Source of the DNA: Zeus faber
Taxonomy: Eukaryota; Chordata; Actinopteri; Zeiformes; Zeidae
Length of the DNA stretch: 64,000 nt
NCBI GenBank assembly: GCA_960531495.1
Contig: OY482850.1
Span: 1,459,343-1,523,342 of the forward strand
Direction: 5' to 3'
The notes beneath the pieces were generated by a model, which worked only from the letters and a program-made list of their open reading frames with translations, was not told the DNA's origin and searched no databases. Position 1 is the first letter of the stretch. Every line of letters begins with the position of its first letter. The position numbers were made by a program, and so were the translations under genes. Positions 23,500 to 34,342 of the stretch are shown here, piece by piece.

Positions 23500-24990
23500 A
23501 AGTTAGGAGACAAGTGGGAGAGAATGATGTGGTACGGGAGGAGGAAGTCACCATCTGAGAGCTGGACCTAAATGAAGAGACGAAGAAAAAAAATGTGTTT
23601 ACCAACAAGAGCGATGCTGACATAATGACACTATATCAGGCTCGGGCATAAATTCTAAAAACTTCCTGCTACTTTTCTCAAAGTTGAAAAACATGGGGGG
23701 GGGGTTTGTTTGCAATTAGACATCACAGATTATCAAAACCATGGCAACAATAAGCAAGAAAAAACTAGTCTACAAGCTGGCATCTATAATGAAGAGTGAA
23801 ACTGAATTTAGTGACTGCTAACAAAAGTTTGGAGGTGGAAAATGCCTGTACATATCGATACGACTCGGTCGATAAACTTGTCGTCAAAAGACTGCAGTCA
23901 CTCGCTTGAAAAGAGCCAAGTGAAATAATATGAAGAAATTGTTATTATTTAATGTTTTCAGAGTTGTCCTGAAAATGATTAACTTTTGGTGCTAAATTTA
24001 GATATTTGCCAAAAAATGTATGCCAAATGTCTGGCATATGTGGAATTAATGTAGCAGGGAGTGAAATGCAAAACAAACAAAAAAACAAAAAAAACATAAA
24101 AAAAAAACAAAAACTAGTAAGCATCAGACATGCTTACAAAAACACTACACTAGTTTTACCGCATAGTAACCTTTAGAATTATTGCAGAATAAATGCCTTT
24201 TGCTAAGATATAAATGAGAGAAGATTGTAGGAAACGCTGTGGTAACAAGAGCTGAGATACAAAACACAGGAATAAAAAGCCTACAAATTAGGATAAAATA
24301 ATATAAAAACACAAAACAATCTGTGTACTGGAGTCCGCATACAGTACACCTCATTACATCATTACCAATTACATGGACAGAAAAGCTAATACACACTATT
24401 AATGGTTAGCAATTCAACCAGGCTGTAAAAATGACGCATGACTCCCATCTAGTGTCTTCTCTGTGGAACTGTAGTGATCAGGGGGGATACCTAATCCCTT
24501 TTTTTAATCTGGATTTAATTTAGTCTCATTGAAAATTTGGATTCATATTTGCAATAAAAAAGAAAAATGAAAAAACATTGCGACAACATCACAGTAACAT
24601 ATGTCTAAAAATCTAAACTATCCATTAGAATCAACCATAAAAATTAAATGGGACATATGTGGAATAAAGACGTATGTAATGTTTATGTAATTGTAAAAAT
24701 GTTAACAAATTTCTGCAAATCCAAATGAGGAAAACCTGTGAGAAGAATGTACAATTTATTTTCAACTACAGCAATTACAAGTCTTTATTTTCCTGGAAAA
24801 AAAATTAATGGGTCCACCATCATTTCAAGCGTTTCCCCACATATTCATCTGGAAAATTCCAGCATACAAAATATTAAATGTACTTCCATATATTTCTTTG
24901 TGGCATTTTTGTAATTCGGATTAGATTAGAAAATGTTGTCCTCAATGAGAGTTTGTTTAACATCTTAAAACAATACAGCAATCAAAACCA
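23500..24990. other. Non-coding stretch, no gene seen
   Basis: AT-rich sequence upstream of the first coding exon, probably intron, with A-rich runs near 24080. No element ends or conserved coding were recognised. Confidence 0.45.
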
Positions 24991-24992
24991 GC

Positions 24993-25031
24993 ACTTGAGG
25001 CGATTCCACAAAGAGTGGATTCGCCTCAAGT
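24993..25031. repeat. Near-perfect 17-bp hairpin
   Basis: Arm ACTTGAGGCGATTCCAC, 5-base loop AAAGA, reverse-complement arm with one mismatch. Size and form match the hairpins at 20745 and 23400. Confidence 0.9.
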
Positions 25032-25313
25032 ACTTATATTCTAACAGTACAAAAGTCTGGTTTGTCACCACACTAACTTGAATATGCTTTTTAAAATTAG
25101 GTACTTATAAGTGTACACATTAGGGGTGGGGAAAAAAATAATAATCGATACAGCATAGTATCACAATATTTTCCCCCACGATATTGCATCGATACTCTGG
25201 TGCCAAGAATATTTTATTTTTTTATTTACATTGGGAGAGCATCTTTGAAAATCTCAGTTTTCGGTGGACGAAGACCGGAAAAAACGTAAGGAAAATATAT
25301 GTTTTAGGTGGCA

Positions 25314-25400
25314 CGGTGCTTGCACCGCTGCATCACAGCAACAAGGTCCAGGGTCCTGTCTTCCTGGATCACTTTTTTTTTTTTTTTTTTTTTTAATCAA
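25314..25400 (+). repeat. Fragment of a GCACGGTG-type dispersed repeat
   Basis: GGTGGCACGGTGCTTGCACCGCTG...CACAGCAACAAGGTCCAGGG is a truncated, diverged relative of the longer copy at 53398-53815. It runs into a T run at about 25373-25394. Confidence 0.6.
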
Positions 25401-25515
25401 AAAAAGGAAAAAGTACAATATGTGCAATATGCTGAGTACTCTGATTCCTATTTATGGTGTTCTTTTCTATATATTTTACATTGTTTATAGTGCTTAGTAC
25501 TAGTGCTATAGTGCT

Positions 25516-25660
25516 GGGGATGGTAGATCAGGAGGTAGAGCTGGTGGTCTAGTAATCTAAAGATTGCTGGTTTGATCCCAGGCTCCTCCTGCTAGCATGC
25601 TGTAGTGTCCTTGAGCAAGACACTTAACGACCAGCTCTACCTCCTGAGCTACCATCCCCC
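25516..25660. repeat. tRNA-derived SINE head with a self-inverted end
   Basis: The first 30 bases (GGGGATGGTAG...) plus A-box-like TAGATCAGGAGG and B-box-like GGTTTGATCCC match the SINE at 34154-34342. Instead of the usual tail, the sequence from 25630 to 25659 is the reverse complement of the first 30 bases with one mismatch, making a foldback with a loop of about 84 bases. Confidence 0.8.
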
Positions 25661-27435
25661 CATCCCCAGTCAGGGAATTGGTCACTGACCCCCATCTAAA
25701 GTGAGGGCTCCTGTCTGCACCCTTGAGGAACGATGGCTAGGATTGGAGAAACACAGATGCTGAATTTCTCCAGCCACCACTCACCTGCATGCGTGCGTGC
25801 GTGTTACGTGCATTCGCACCTGTGAGGCTAATACAATTCTTCTTCTGGTTTTTAAATGTTCGCATTTGTGTGGATTAGTGAATTGTATGTTTTTACAGTA
25901 TTTCAACTTGGGGGGGGTGGGGTATCTATTTACACTTTCAGTGGTAGTCTTCATGTTGATGTCACATCTGTCGTTGTTAATCCCCCCCCCCCCCCACACA
26001 CATACACACAGAAACAAATTACATGTTTCTATTATTTATTTATTTTTAATTGTTCAATCTCTATAGTTAAAACTCAAGAGCTTGCACTTGACATTCCCAA
26101 CATTGTATGGGATAGGATCTGGAAGCGGGAAAGAAGTTTTCTGTCCGTAATTGGTCCAAAGCTATATAATAAGAATTTGTATTGTTCTTATTTCTGTGGA
26201 AAGTGCTTCCATAGCAATGTCACCGTGACATTTAGACAAGCTCCCACAGAAATAGGAAATGCTGCATAGGGAAAGTGGTAAACTGACTGAATTATATAAA
26301 CACATGGTAAGACAGAAGAAAAAAAAAAGGAAAAGTATAGTTGAAAATTAAAAGTGCCAGTAAATGATATAAGGTCGAGTAAAATTGGATACAAGAGAAC
26401 AGTGGAAAGTGGAAATTTATTTTTAGAATCCATTTAAATTATTTAACAGGCTATTACTACATATATTATGTAAGTTTCTATACAATGCATATTTACCCTA
26501 ACCCAGTCAATAGCACCTCACAAAACCCCACATGCCCCAATTATTATTACTATATGACTATATTGAGCCTACTTGATCAAATTTTATACCATTCCCAATA
26601 CGAAGGAAGATCGGCGCCCTTTACAAATCAACAAGTATGGCTCAACTTTTAACATTTGAAACATGGCCAACAGCAACATGTATATCGTCTAATAACTCAA
26701 GACATCTCGTATATATTTGACGATGAATGGTTACTTGGGCCATCGCAACCTGGCATGGCCAGCGGTGCCCACCCTGAAGGTAAACACTACTTAACAGTAC
26801 ATATTCAAAGGTTAACATTTGGAGCTCCAACGTGGAGATCTAATCACCCTAGCCTAGCGTAAGCCTTGCCTACCTGGACTCCGTTAACCAGAAGACAGAT
26901 CAGCTCAAATTTCAGAATAAGAAAATCGACTTGAATCCGACCTAATGCTGATATTTCTAAGGTTAGTTAGGTGCAGCGACTAATCGAATAATAATTAATG
27001 CCTTCAGCATACATTCTATATACATACATTGCATACATTTAATGTCGTTCATTTATTAGTTTTATATTTCTTTTGGTTTTCCCTCTGCTTATATTTTTGG
27101 CCAAATAAAACTTTGAATCTTGGTTATTATTAGGCTAATTTGCAAGCTAACGGTAGCTAACTTGACTGTGACGGAATGAGCGCGGTCGCTCAGATAGGTG
27201 CTAAGCTAACGCAACACCAGCACTAGCAGGACCGAAAAGTTGGAAGCGGTACAGAAAGATTACTGCAGTGCTACAGTTTTAGGTAGGCAACAAAAAAAAA
27301 AAAAAATGAACAGCGAAGAACAACGACCCCCCTCAGACAATTCTAGAAGTCGTTTACAAATATGTCACTGAAGACGGAGCGATATCAACAGGCTGGGGCG
27401 TTGCTGTGGCTGTTACCTAGTCCAAATGTTAAGGT
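25660..27435. other. Non-coding stretch, no gene seen
   Basis: Mixed sequence with a G run near 25911, a C run near 25983 with a short (CA)n, and an A run near 27293. No coding or element signature recognised. Confidence 0.45.
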
Positions 27436-27620
27436 GACTCACGGGTTTCCAGCGCTTGGACCTCGCACACGGTGGGCACAGGCCACGGCAAAGACACGTT
27501 CGCGGATTAGCTTCCGAACTTCCCCCGGACGGGGCTGTGACGCCAGTGCAGGCTGGGTGGGCGGTTGTAGAGCTGCCACCTAGTGGTCGTTGCGGGGAGG
27601 TGTCAAGTGACTACGCGCAT
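27436..27620 (-). promoter_or_regulatory. Possible promoter and first non-coding exon of the C11orf24-like gene
   Basis: A local GC- and CpG-rich patch in an AT-rich setting. On the minus strand it contains a consensus donor, CCC|GTGAGT, at about 27443-27437, which would end a 5' untranslated exon. The distance to the first coding exon is about 4 kb. No TATA box is evident. This is inference from base composition and one splice signal only. Confidence 0.3.
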
Positions 27621-27655
27621 GTGATTCTCCTGCAGTTCACCAGGTGGTAGTATTT

Positions 27656-27668
27656 TTTTTTTTTTTTT
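27656..27668. repeat. Poly-T run
   Basis: Homopolymer T run after GGTAGTA; could be the tail of a small minus-strand retroposed fragment, but no flanking duplication is seen. Confidence 0.5.
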
Positions 27669-27980
27669 AGTCGAAATGTATTAGGTACTAGTTCTATTTA
27701 TTATATACGAGTTACTACCCCAATTGTGACTATTAACTATTGCAATTTTACTTGGAACAATTTGGACAAATTTGTCGTTGAGTTTGATGGGGCTCTGTAT
27801 TTAAGATATGAGGGCTGCTCCCTCATAACACGGAGCCCAGTAACGGACTGCAATAGAAAACGGCCCTGGCATTTGCAACGAAGAGGCCCTTTTTTTAAAC
27901 CCATCACCAACCCCACCCAAATTTTTACATGAAAAGCTTGAAATAGCGATTTACCGGATACAATTTCGTCTGTCAAGTGG

Positions 27981-28080
27981 CAGCTATCCTGAGGACTTCG
28001 GAGGAAACCAGCTACTAGATGGTTCGATTAATCTTTAAGCTCTATGCCCAGGGTGGACTACTAATATTCATGTCAGCAGT
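27981..28080 (-). pseudogene. 28S rRNA fragment
   Basis: Over about 100 bases the minus strand matches a highly conserved part of the vertebrate large-subunit rRNA, the segment containing GACTAATCGAACCATC and TAGTAGCTGG, then CTCCGAAG and CAGGATAGCTG. On the plus strand the clearest run is CCAGCTACTAGATGGTTCGA. The copy carries substitutions and small gaps, so it is an inserted relic and not part of an rDNA array. Neighbouring sequence shows no further rRNA similarity. Confidence 0.8.
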
Positions 28081-28509
28081 GGGGTAGGTTTTCGTTTGGA
28101 AATTGGGATGAACACATTAAGCTGGGGGTCAGAAGGTTCTCCCCCAGGAAATTTTGAGCGTCAAACACTTAATTCCCTGCATTCTGGTGAATTCTTATGC
28201 ACCAATTCATGCCTTTTCTGCATCAATTTTTTGTGGAAATGTCTTTATTTGTGTGAAGGAATGCTTCTTTCAAAATAACACGACAATGTGTGCCTGCCTG
28301 CACAGCACAAATCGTGCACAACTAGCGCGCACTCACAGCACCACTGACAAGTTGTGATCGCTGTCACAACGATTATGTCTTTTTAGAACCCGCCTTGACT
28401 AATGAGCATCAGGGGCAGGTACTTATTGTTTACTTATTGTAAATTATCAATAGCTAGAATGTTTAGAAAAATTGGCATGTGGCCATCAATTCATCAAGTA
28501 CTCACCACT

Positions 28510-28760
28510 ATTTGAAGGGCACTCGTTGAGCCTTGCGCTCCGCAAAGTCATCCTAAATGCACCCTATGTCCAACATCTTCGTCCGGTCATTTTTAAATGA
28601 TAACATGGCCCATCAACTCAGTCCATCCTCTCCCATTGTGCTTCTTAGATTGTTTTTAAAAAGTTTTAGCTTGGAGAATCAGTGCTCCGCAATTGCTACA
28701 GTGACAGAAAGCGTCAGAAACTGTGTTGACAAGTCATTGATGATGACATTGTCATCGTGC
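28510..28760 (-). pseudogene. hAT-type transposase C-terminal (dimerisation) relic
   Basis: On the minus strand the translation has VTVAIAEH, then FSKLKLFKNNLRSTMGEDGLS, then AMLSF and near the end DDFAERKAQR. This is the order of the hAT C-terminal dimerisation region seen in ZMYM/DUF4371-like fish transposases (VTVA..ERSFSKLK.IK..LRS.M...RL..LA.LS). In-frame stops interrupt it and no catalytic domain is nearby. Confidence 0.75.
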
Positions 28761-29035
28761 CAATGTGTGCCATTACCCGTTATACATTTGGAGGCGATTC
28801 AATTGCACATCTGCATCTTGTAACATTAACTGTGAGCGTGCAAATATAACAACTACTCTTGCAACACTACATTTCAAAAATATTTTATTAATTAAATGGT
28901 ATCATTTGAGTCGCTCACACAAATTATTGTACCGGTACATGTTATGGGCCCGGCCGCCCGGCCTTTAGTAGGGTGGCCCTTGTGGCATTTGCCTATTTGC
29001 CAGACGACAAATCCATCAATGGGCTAATGCCTTTT

Positions 29036-29370
29036 CCTGTTGTTACTAGTACATTTTTTATTCTTATAGGTAACATTTTAAATTAAACTATCAACATGCT
29101 GTTTTGTCTAGTTATTTCTGATGTATGGTAAAAAATGAGTTGTTACTAGTAAAACAAAAATGTTACTAGTAACAGAAAGAAAAGGCACTAGTCACTCATG
29201 AATAATTATTAGTACTCAATTAATTGTGACTAGTAACAATTGGAATAGATACTAGTCGGAGGCAAATACTTGATATCGCTACCATGGAGCCCCATAGGAT
29301 TCAATGACAAAATTGTCCAAATTGTTACTAATAACAATTTGAATAGTTACTAGTAATTAAAATATAATTA
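29036..29370. repeat. Palindrome-rich repeat built on GTTACTAGTAAC, copy 1
   Basis: The 12-base palindrome GTTACTAGTAAC or close variants recur about six times, separated by short AT-rich spacers (for example GGCACTAGTCACTCATGAAT, AACAATTGGAATAGAT). Part of the region recurs at about 36350-36530, one half in inverse and one half in direct orientation. It may be a foldback-type non-autonomous element. Confidence 0.6.
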
Positions 29371-29679
29371 CCCATGACATTTAAAAAGTGAGTTTGTCCT
29401 ATGGATTAAATGTCAGGCGCCCCTGTGGCCTGATTTATCGAGTTGACCACTTGTGATCGTATCACCAAGGATGCATTTAAATGCCAGGTGTGAACAGGCC
29501 CCAATTATACTGCAGTTAAGATCGAGGCCTAACCATAATGAATGACAAATCTAAACAAATATAATCTTTGCTCTTTAACAGATAAATGAATGCTTAAACT
29601 GTTTTTTAAAGTTTCCCCATGTATGGATAACCATATAAACACAAAGTGCACTAACAGTTTTTGTTGCAATTTTACCATA

Positions 29680-30153
29680 CACCAATCAGCCAAAACATTA
29701 GAACCATCGCTAACAACCATTAATATTGTGTAGATTCCCCTCGTGTCACCAAAACTGCAAAACTGGAACTGTTGTTCCAGCACATCCCACGGATGCTCGA
29801 TCAGATCGAACCCTAACCCGGGCCATCCACATGACGTAGAAGAAAACGTCATTCATTAAACCAGGCCACCTTTTTCCATTGCTCCATGATCCAGTTCTGA
29901 CGTTCACCCTCCCATTGTAGATGCTTTCGGCAATAGACAGGGGTCAACATGGGCACTTTGACCGTTCTGCGGCTATGCAGCCCCATACGCAGCAAGGTGC
30001 AATGCACTGTGTGCTCTGACACCTTTCTATCATAGCCAGCATTAACTTTTTCGGCAATTTTTGCCACAGATCAGACCAGACAGACATTGGAATGAGATGA
30101 TCAATGTTATTCACTTAATCAGTTGGTGGTTTTAATGGTGTGACTGATCAGTA
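29680..30153 (-). mobile_element. Tc1/mariner relic (family 1), internally deleted
   Basis: Both ends carry the family inverted repeat (ACCAATCAGCCAAAACATTA at the left; the right end reads ACTGATCAGTCACACCATTA inward), and TA dinucleotides flank the element. On the minus strand the first part encodes the transposase helix-turn-helix region (30067-29849) and then jumps to the part around the catalytic Glu (DLIEHPWDVLEQ), so the middle with both catalytic Asp residues is deleted. It shares its 5' part with the fragment at 1-463. Confidence 0.85.
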
Positions 30154-30306
30154 TACATTGTCACGATTTTCCCTTATAATACTAACCATCAAAGTTAAAA
30201 AAACAACAACAACAACACGATTTCCTGATATATTTGGTTATTCCTGTAGCCAAGGTAAACAATTTTTTAACAACACTTAACTCTGGTCAAACAATATTTT
30301 TCCCTT

Positions 30307-30308
<2 letters not shown>

Positions 30309-30351
<43 letters not shown>

Positions 30352-30378
30352 CCCCCCCCCACACACACACACACACAC
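30309..30378. repeat. (CA)n - C11 - (CA)n microsatellite
   Basis: About 20 CA units, a run of C, then about nine CA units. Confidence 0.95.
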
Positions 30379-30595
30379 GGACAGACGGACGGATAGATAG
30401 ATAAATATAAAGAAGATAAAATGAAAACATTTCTAGAGAATAAGTATGTGTACCTTGCACTTAAAAATGTAAACATGAACAGGCAGGGGAGCCGTAGGGG
30501 GAAAAGTTAGGATGACAGGAGCCCGAAAAGAGTATTAGAACAATAGGGTGCCCCTCAATGTGATATCTTTTCATGGGGCCCAAAATCCCCGGCGA

Positions 30596-30682
30596 ATAAA
30601 TAAATAAATAAATAAATAAACAGACAAACAAACAAACAAACAAACAAACAAACAAACAAATAAATAAATAATAATAATTAAA
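30596..30682. repeat. (AAAT)n/(AAAC)n compound microsatellite
   Basis: Tetranucleotide runs AAAT, then ACAA, then AAAT again, followed by an A run and ATATACAC repeats to about 30735. Confidence 0.9.
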
Positions 30683-30791
30683 AAAAAAAAAAAAATATAT
30701 ATATACACACACACATATATATATACAGTATATATCCTCTCTCGTTCTTTCTTTTTCTTTCTCTCTCTCTCTCAACTCAATTTAAATTAAA

Positions 30792-30852
30792 AATGCTTTA
30801 TTGGCACAGGGAAACATACGTTTACATTGTCAAAGCAAATTGAAAACAAAAA
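30792..30852 (-). repeat. Dispersed repeat end, probably a LINE 3' tail
   Basis: CTTTATTGGCACAGGGAAAC...ACATTGTCAAAGCAA resembles a repeat end found widely in fish genomes, which read on the other strand carries AATAAAG. Name and family uncertain. Confidence 0.4.
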
Positions 30853-30887
30853 ATAAAACGTAAAAGTACAATAACAACATCAACAAC

Positions 30888-30891
<4 letters not shown>

Positions 30892-30943
<52 letters not shown>
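30892..30943. repeat. (CT)n microsatellite upstream of cox8
   Basis: About 25 CT units, 150 bases upstream of the cox8 start codon. GA/CT tracts near promoters can bind GAGA-type factors, but nothing here shows that it does. Confidence 0.95.
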
Positions 30944-30945
<2 letters not shown>

Positions 30946-31092
30946 TGCCCTCTCTCTCCCCTCCTCACACACACACTTGGCAGGTAGACAAACTGAAACC
31001 AGCTACTGGGGCTGAGAGGATACTTACATATACGCACATATTCCCTTTTTCACCACCACCCGAGTGGGAAATAACTGCAGTGCGGCGGCAGA

Positions 31093-31203
31093 ATGTCCGC
31101 TCTGAACACCTCGGTTCGGCTTTTAAGGAGCGCGGCCAAGACCCGGTTGCTCCTCAGGGCGAATGTGTCATCGAAACCGGCCAAACATATTGTCGGCGCA
31201 GGG
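31093..31203 (+). CDS. cox8b: Cytochrome c oxidase subunit 8, exon 1
   Basis: Encodes 37 residues starting MSALNTSVRLL: an Arg-rich, acid-poor amphipathic mitochondrial presequence, then VSSKPAKHIVGAG. It ends exactly after a Gly codon at a strong donor (GGG|GTAAGT at 31204), phase 0. COX8 is a small nuclear-encoded subunit of complex IV in the inner mitochondrial membrane. KPA before the junction and EQA after it resemble the heart-type COX8B more than COX8A, so isoform b is favoured; the family call is firmer than the isoform. The start codon is the first ATG after the GC-rich leader (GTGCGGCGGCAGA). Confidence 0.88.
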
Positions 31204-31254
31204 GTAAGTCATATGGATTTTAAAATGACCACGAAGATCTGACTCCCTCTCTCT

Positions 31255-31258
<4 letters not shown>

Positions 31259-31297
<39 letters not shown>
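31259..31297. repeat. (AT)n microsatellite
   Basis: Uninterrupted AT run in the cox8 intron, 55 bases after the donor. Confidence 0.95.
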
Positions 31298-31299
<2 letters not shown>

Positions 31300-31507
31300 C
31301 GTGTAAGCGAATAGTTGGGCACTTAATGACTATGGCAAACTTTTTTTAATGAGTTCATAAAAGTTCATACAGCTCGGGTGTTTTTCTTTTTCTTTATTTT
31401 AAATTGTTATATGTTGGCATGGCATCCGATCATTGTATCGAGTGTTTCCCCCTCCGTCTATTTTCGGCAGCATTATGCGGAACCAGCGGCGTGCTCAATA
31501 TGTAGCC

Positions 31508-31540
31508 CGCGTCTATGGCCTATCAGGCCCCATAGACGCG
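31508..31540. repeat. Hairpin with 14-bp stem and 2-base bulge
   Basis: CGCGTCTATGG-CCT, 3-base loop, AGG then CC bulge, then the exact reverse complement CCATAGACGCG. Confidence 0.85.
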
Positions 31541-31805
31541 CACCGTGTTCAGCGCCATCGTTCTGCTTAATCCCGACACGTAGTCGATCGCACACTTGTT
31601 CGCGCCCCCTTTATTCAGAGAAATAAGAGCTGATTGATATTTCCCATATTTGAGAATGTAGTATCTCACATAGGACGAGGCCTTTATTTTTCCTGTCTTG
31701 TGTCAAAAAATATGACCGTTGACCATTTGGACTGATGCCAAGTTCCTGTGACCTTACTTGTTGAATTGGCAGAGCAACTTTTGTCTTATTTCAAGTATGC
31801 GTGAG

Positions 31806-31806
<1 letters not shown>

Positions 31807-31844
<38 letters not shown>

Positions 31845-31847
31845 TTT
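31807..31847. repeat. (ATT)n microsatellite
   Basis: About 13 ATT units in the cox8 intron. Confidence 0.95.
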
Positions 31848-31917
31848 AAAGGTCACATATTTGACACTTGAGATGTATTTCATGCATGTTCTGGCACACA
31901 CAAGAAGTGACAGGGGG

Positions 31918-32080
31918 TTGTAGCCGACTCAGTGGTCCGTGTCCACGGACCGTGAACACGGACCACTGGGGACGCTGAAGCTAGTGGTCCGCACCAGTTA
32001 GTGGGTGGTCTGTGGAGTGGTCTTTGTGGTCGGTCCACTGTCCTGGTGGTCCGTCCGTGGTCCGAGGTACTAGATGTGTT
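31918..32080. repeat. GTGGTCCG-rich segment with hairpin
   Basis: The octamer GTGGTCCG or its complement occurs many times in 160 bases. At 31930-31968 a perfect 13-bp stem (CAGTGGTCCGTGT) encloses a loop that is itself partly palindromic (GGTCCGTGTCCACGGACC overlaps it). A related motif recurs at about 32547. Possibly the end of a non-autonomous element, unclassified. Confidence 0.7.
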
Positions 32081-32151
32081 CGGGCCGCAGACTACCATTC
32101 AAATTATCAAATTTTGATTGTCCGATTGTTTGTGGAGAGCAAGAGTTCTTT

Positions 32152-32221
<70 letters not shown>
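32152..32221. repeat. (AT)n(GT)n compound microsatellite
   Basis: About nine AT units followed by about 26 GT units in the cox8 intron; potential Z-DNA former. Confidence 0.95.
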
Positions 32222-32228
<7 letters not shown>

Positions 32229-32229
32229 A

Positions 32230-33037
32230 AAATTCAGTATTTAATTCTCTGCTGTGCATACATTTCTTGCTGCAGTTTGGGACTTACGTTTATTAGAACA
32301 AATATAAATGCCAATATTTACATCTAAAAAATACATATTTCTATAGATATAATAATACCAGATATATATTTTTAATGTCGATTTTTATATGTTTAATATA
32401 TTTATTTAATGTAGACAGTCACCCATCTGTACACAATAAATTATTTTTTATTTATTTTTTATTTAATTTTTATTTAATTCTGAGCTAAGGTGCAGCTAGA
32501 CCTAGAGCCAATTAGCTCTGCAGTGAGCATCCTCTCGTCCTTGTGGTCCGGACCAGTTGTTAACGTCCTCTAATTATCATGAACTGAACTAAATCATACT
32601 GAAATGTTCAAAGAGGGTGATTCTATCAATAATTTGGGCTTTAATAGCCAAAATTGATAACATGCAGAATCAAACTCAGGATCTCCTGGTTGAGGGCACC
32701 CTCACTACTTACGCCAATGTCCACATATTGACTAATGTAGTATACTTTAACCTATATCAAACCATAAGACTGTAAGAATTTTGTATATAGGATATTTTAT
32801 TACTTGACATTTGACATAAGAAATAGGCTATATAGTACAATCAAAAATACACAGAATACAACAGATTATACACTGATTAAGCACCGACCACAGACTTTGA
32901 GTGACCATAGCCACAGCCAACACAGCGATCAAAAGCAGCCAGTCAACGCAGGAGCTCAATGAAGCTAAAGAAAGCAGCAGTGTGGACTTCTGAAAATGGA
33001 GGAGCGACTGGTGGGATTGTGGGAGAGTAATGACTGT
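32230..33037. other. Intronic sequence, no gene seen
   Basis: AT-rich; nothing recognised before the hAT element begins at 33046. Confidence 0.45.
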
Positions 33038-33626
33038 CTAATTAGTAGGGATGCACTGATTGTGAAATTCTCAGCCGATGCCGAGGTTTTTTCGGTTATT
33101 TTGTTTTTGTTATTTATTCCTTCTTTTGTGCCAGGGAAACAAATAAATCTTGATAATAACAAAATTATTGAACTATTTTGAAGTTTTTCAGCCTTTCATC
33201 ACACTATTTTTGAATGAGCACAAATTCAATCATACAAATTTATGAGACAACCAAATAACCTTCTTTCACATGACAAAGATAATCTTTGGTGAAAAATAAC
33301 TATTTAAAGCCCCTTTAGCCTGCTATACAACTACCTACTCAATGAGAAGAATTTTTGAGTACTTTACTTTCAGTAAATAATTTTTGGGAAACATAAATTG
33401 AATGTAATTAAATGTAAATGAAAAAGTGATTAGAGAAGCAATAATGTAAATATAATCAGATCAGTAATTAAAATAAAAATGTTTAAACTTTTTGCCCTCC
33501 TCCACGATGAATGTTACGTACCGTAGCTACCTTACAGACATGGAGAAAGTGATGGACATTTTCTCAGAAATATCACACTTAAATGGGTTAAATAAAAATG
33601 TGGACTGAAATAAAAGTTGTTTTTTC

Positions 33627-33903
33627 TAGGGCTGCCGCCAAATAGTCAACCAGACGTTAGTCGACAAGAAGAGTCTTGGTCGACCAAGTTTTTCATTGGT
33701 CAGTTGGTCGCAGGAAATTAACCTTAAAGCCTATTTTGCTGGAACTGTATTTGAAATTTTCTGATGTGAGTAACAGAAAGAAAAAAACATATATTTAAAT
33801 TATTAAATTAATATCACTAACAATATGCTTAGTCGACTAATGCCTTGAACTGAAGACTAATAGTGGACTACTATAAGAAAATCTTTAGTTGGGGGCAGCT
33901 CTA
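33627..33903. mobile_element. hAT-type MITE, 277 bp, nested
   Basis: Ends TAGGGCTGCCGCC and, inverted, TAGAGCTGCCCCC, with an exact 8-bp target duplication GTTTTTTC at 33619-33626 and 33904-33911. Internal TAGTCGAC and GTCGACCAA motifs are repeated in both orientations. Inserted into the larger hAT element. Confidence 0.92.
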
Positions 33904-34153
33904 GTTTTTTCTATTTTTTAATTGCATGGAGGCTGGCGCTTGTAGCGAGGAAGCAGATACAGGGATTTGGACATCGTGGTCTCGTGTGGCTTGCAGCTCC
34001 AGGTTATTGCCTGTATACATTTTTATTTATTACAACAGACACAAAATAATTTAGTTTAATATATTTTATTGCAGTCCTTGTACATTACCATAACAACACC
34101 ACCAACATCTGTCGTACCTCCCCCTCGCTCCCCCCGTTGCGTTCAGAAAGTAC

Positions 34154-34342
34154 CGGGGGATGGTAGCTCAGGAGGTAGAGCTGGTGGTCTAGTCATCTAA
34201 AGTTTGATGGTTCAATCCCAGGCTCCTCCTGCTAGCATGCTGTAGTGTCCTTGAGCAATACACTTAACCCCTAATTGCTCCCGATGGCTGTGTTTGAATA
34301 ATTGTGAGTCGCTTTGGATAAAAGCGTCTGCTAAATGTAATG
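34154..34342 (+). mobile_element. tRNA-derived SINE
   Basis: Head with A box TAGCTCAGGAGG and B-box-like GGTTCAATCCC, central GTGTCCTTGAGCAA, and the common teleost SINE/LINE tail GTGAGTCGCTTTGGATAAAA followed by GCGTCTGCTAAATGTAATG. No terminal duplication could be defined. Nested in the 1.5-kb hAT element. The head recurs at 25516. Confidence 0.85.

Noticed and set aside
23093-23623. Using the full 176-codon ORF for the first coding exon of the C11orf24-like gene
   Set aside because: The upstream part translates a (CA)n run and a hairpin, and the downstream part runs past a consensus donor; only 23140-23356 is supported.
30309-30735. Regularly spaced repeats as a CRISPR-like array
   Set aside because: Simple di- and tetranucleotide microsatellites without unique spacers, in a eukaryotic sequence.
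30267-31037. ORFs made of Cys-Val, Arg-Glu or Ile-Tyr repeats
   Set aside because: Translations of CA, CT and AT microsatellites.
22000-34250. tRNA-like A/B boxes at about 22070, 25516 and 34160 as tRNA genes
   Set aside because: No cloverleaf; they are heads of dispersed SINE-type repeats.
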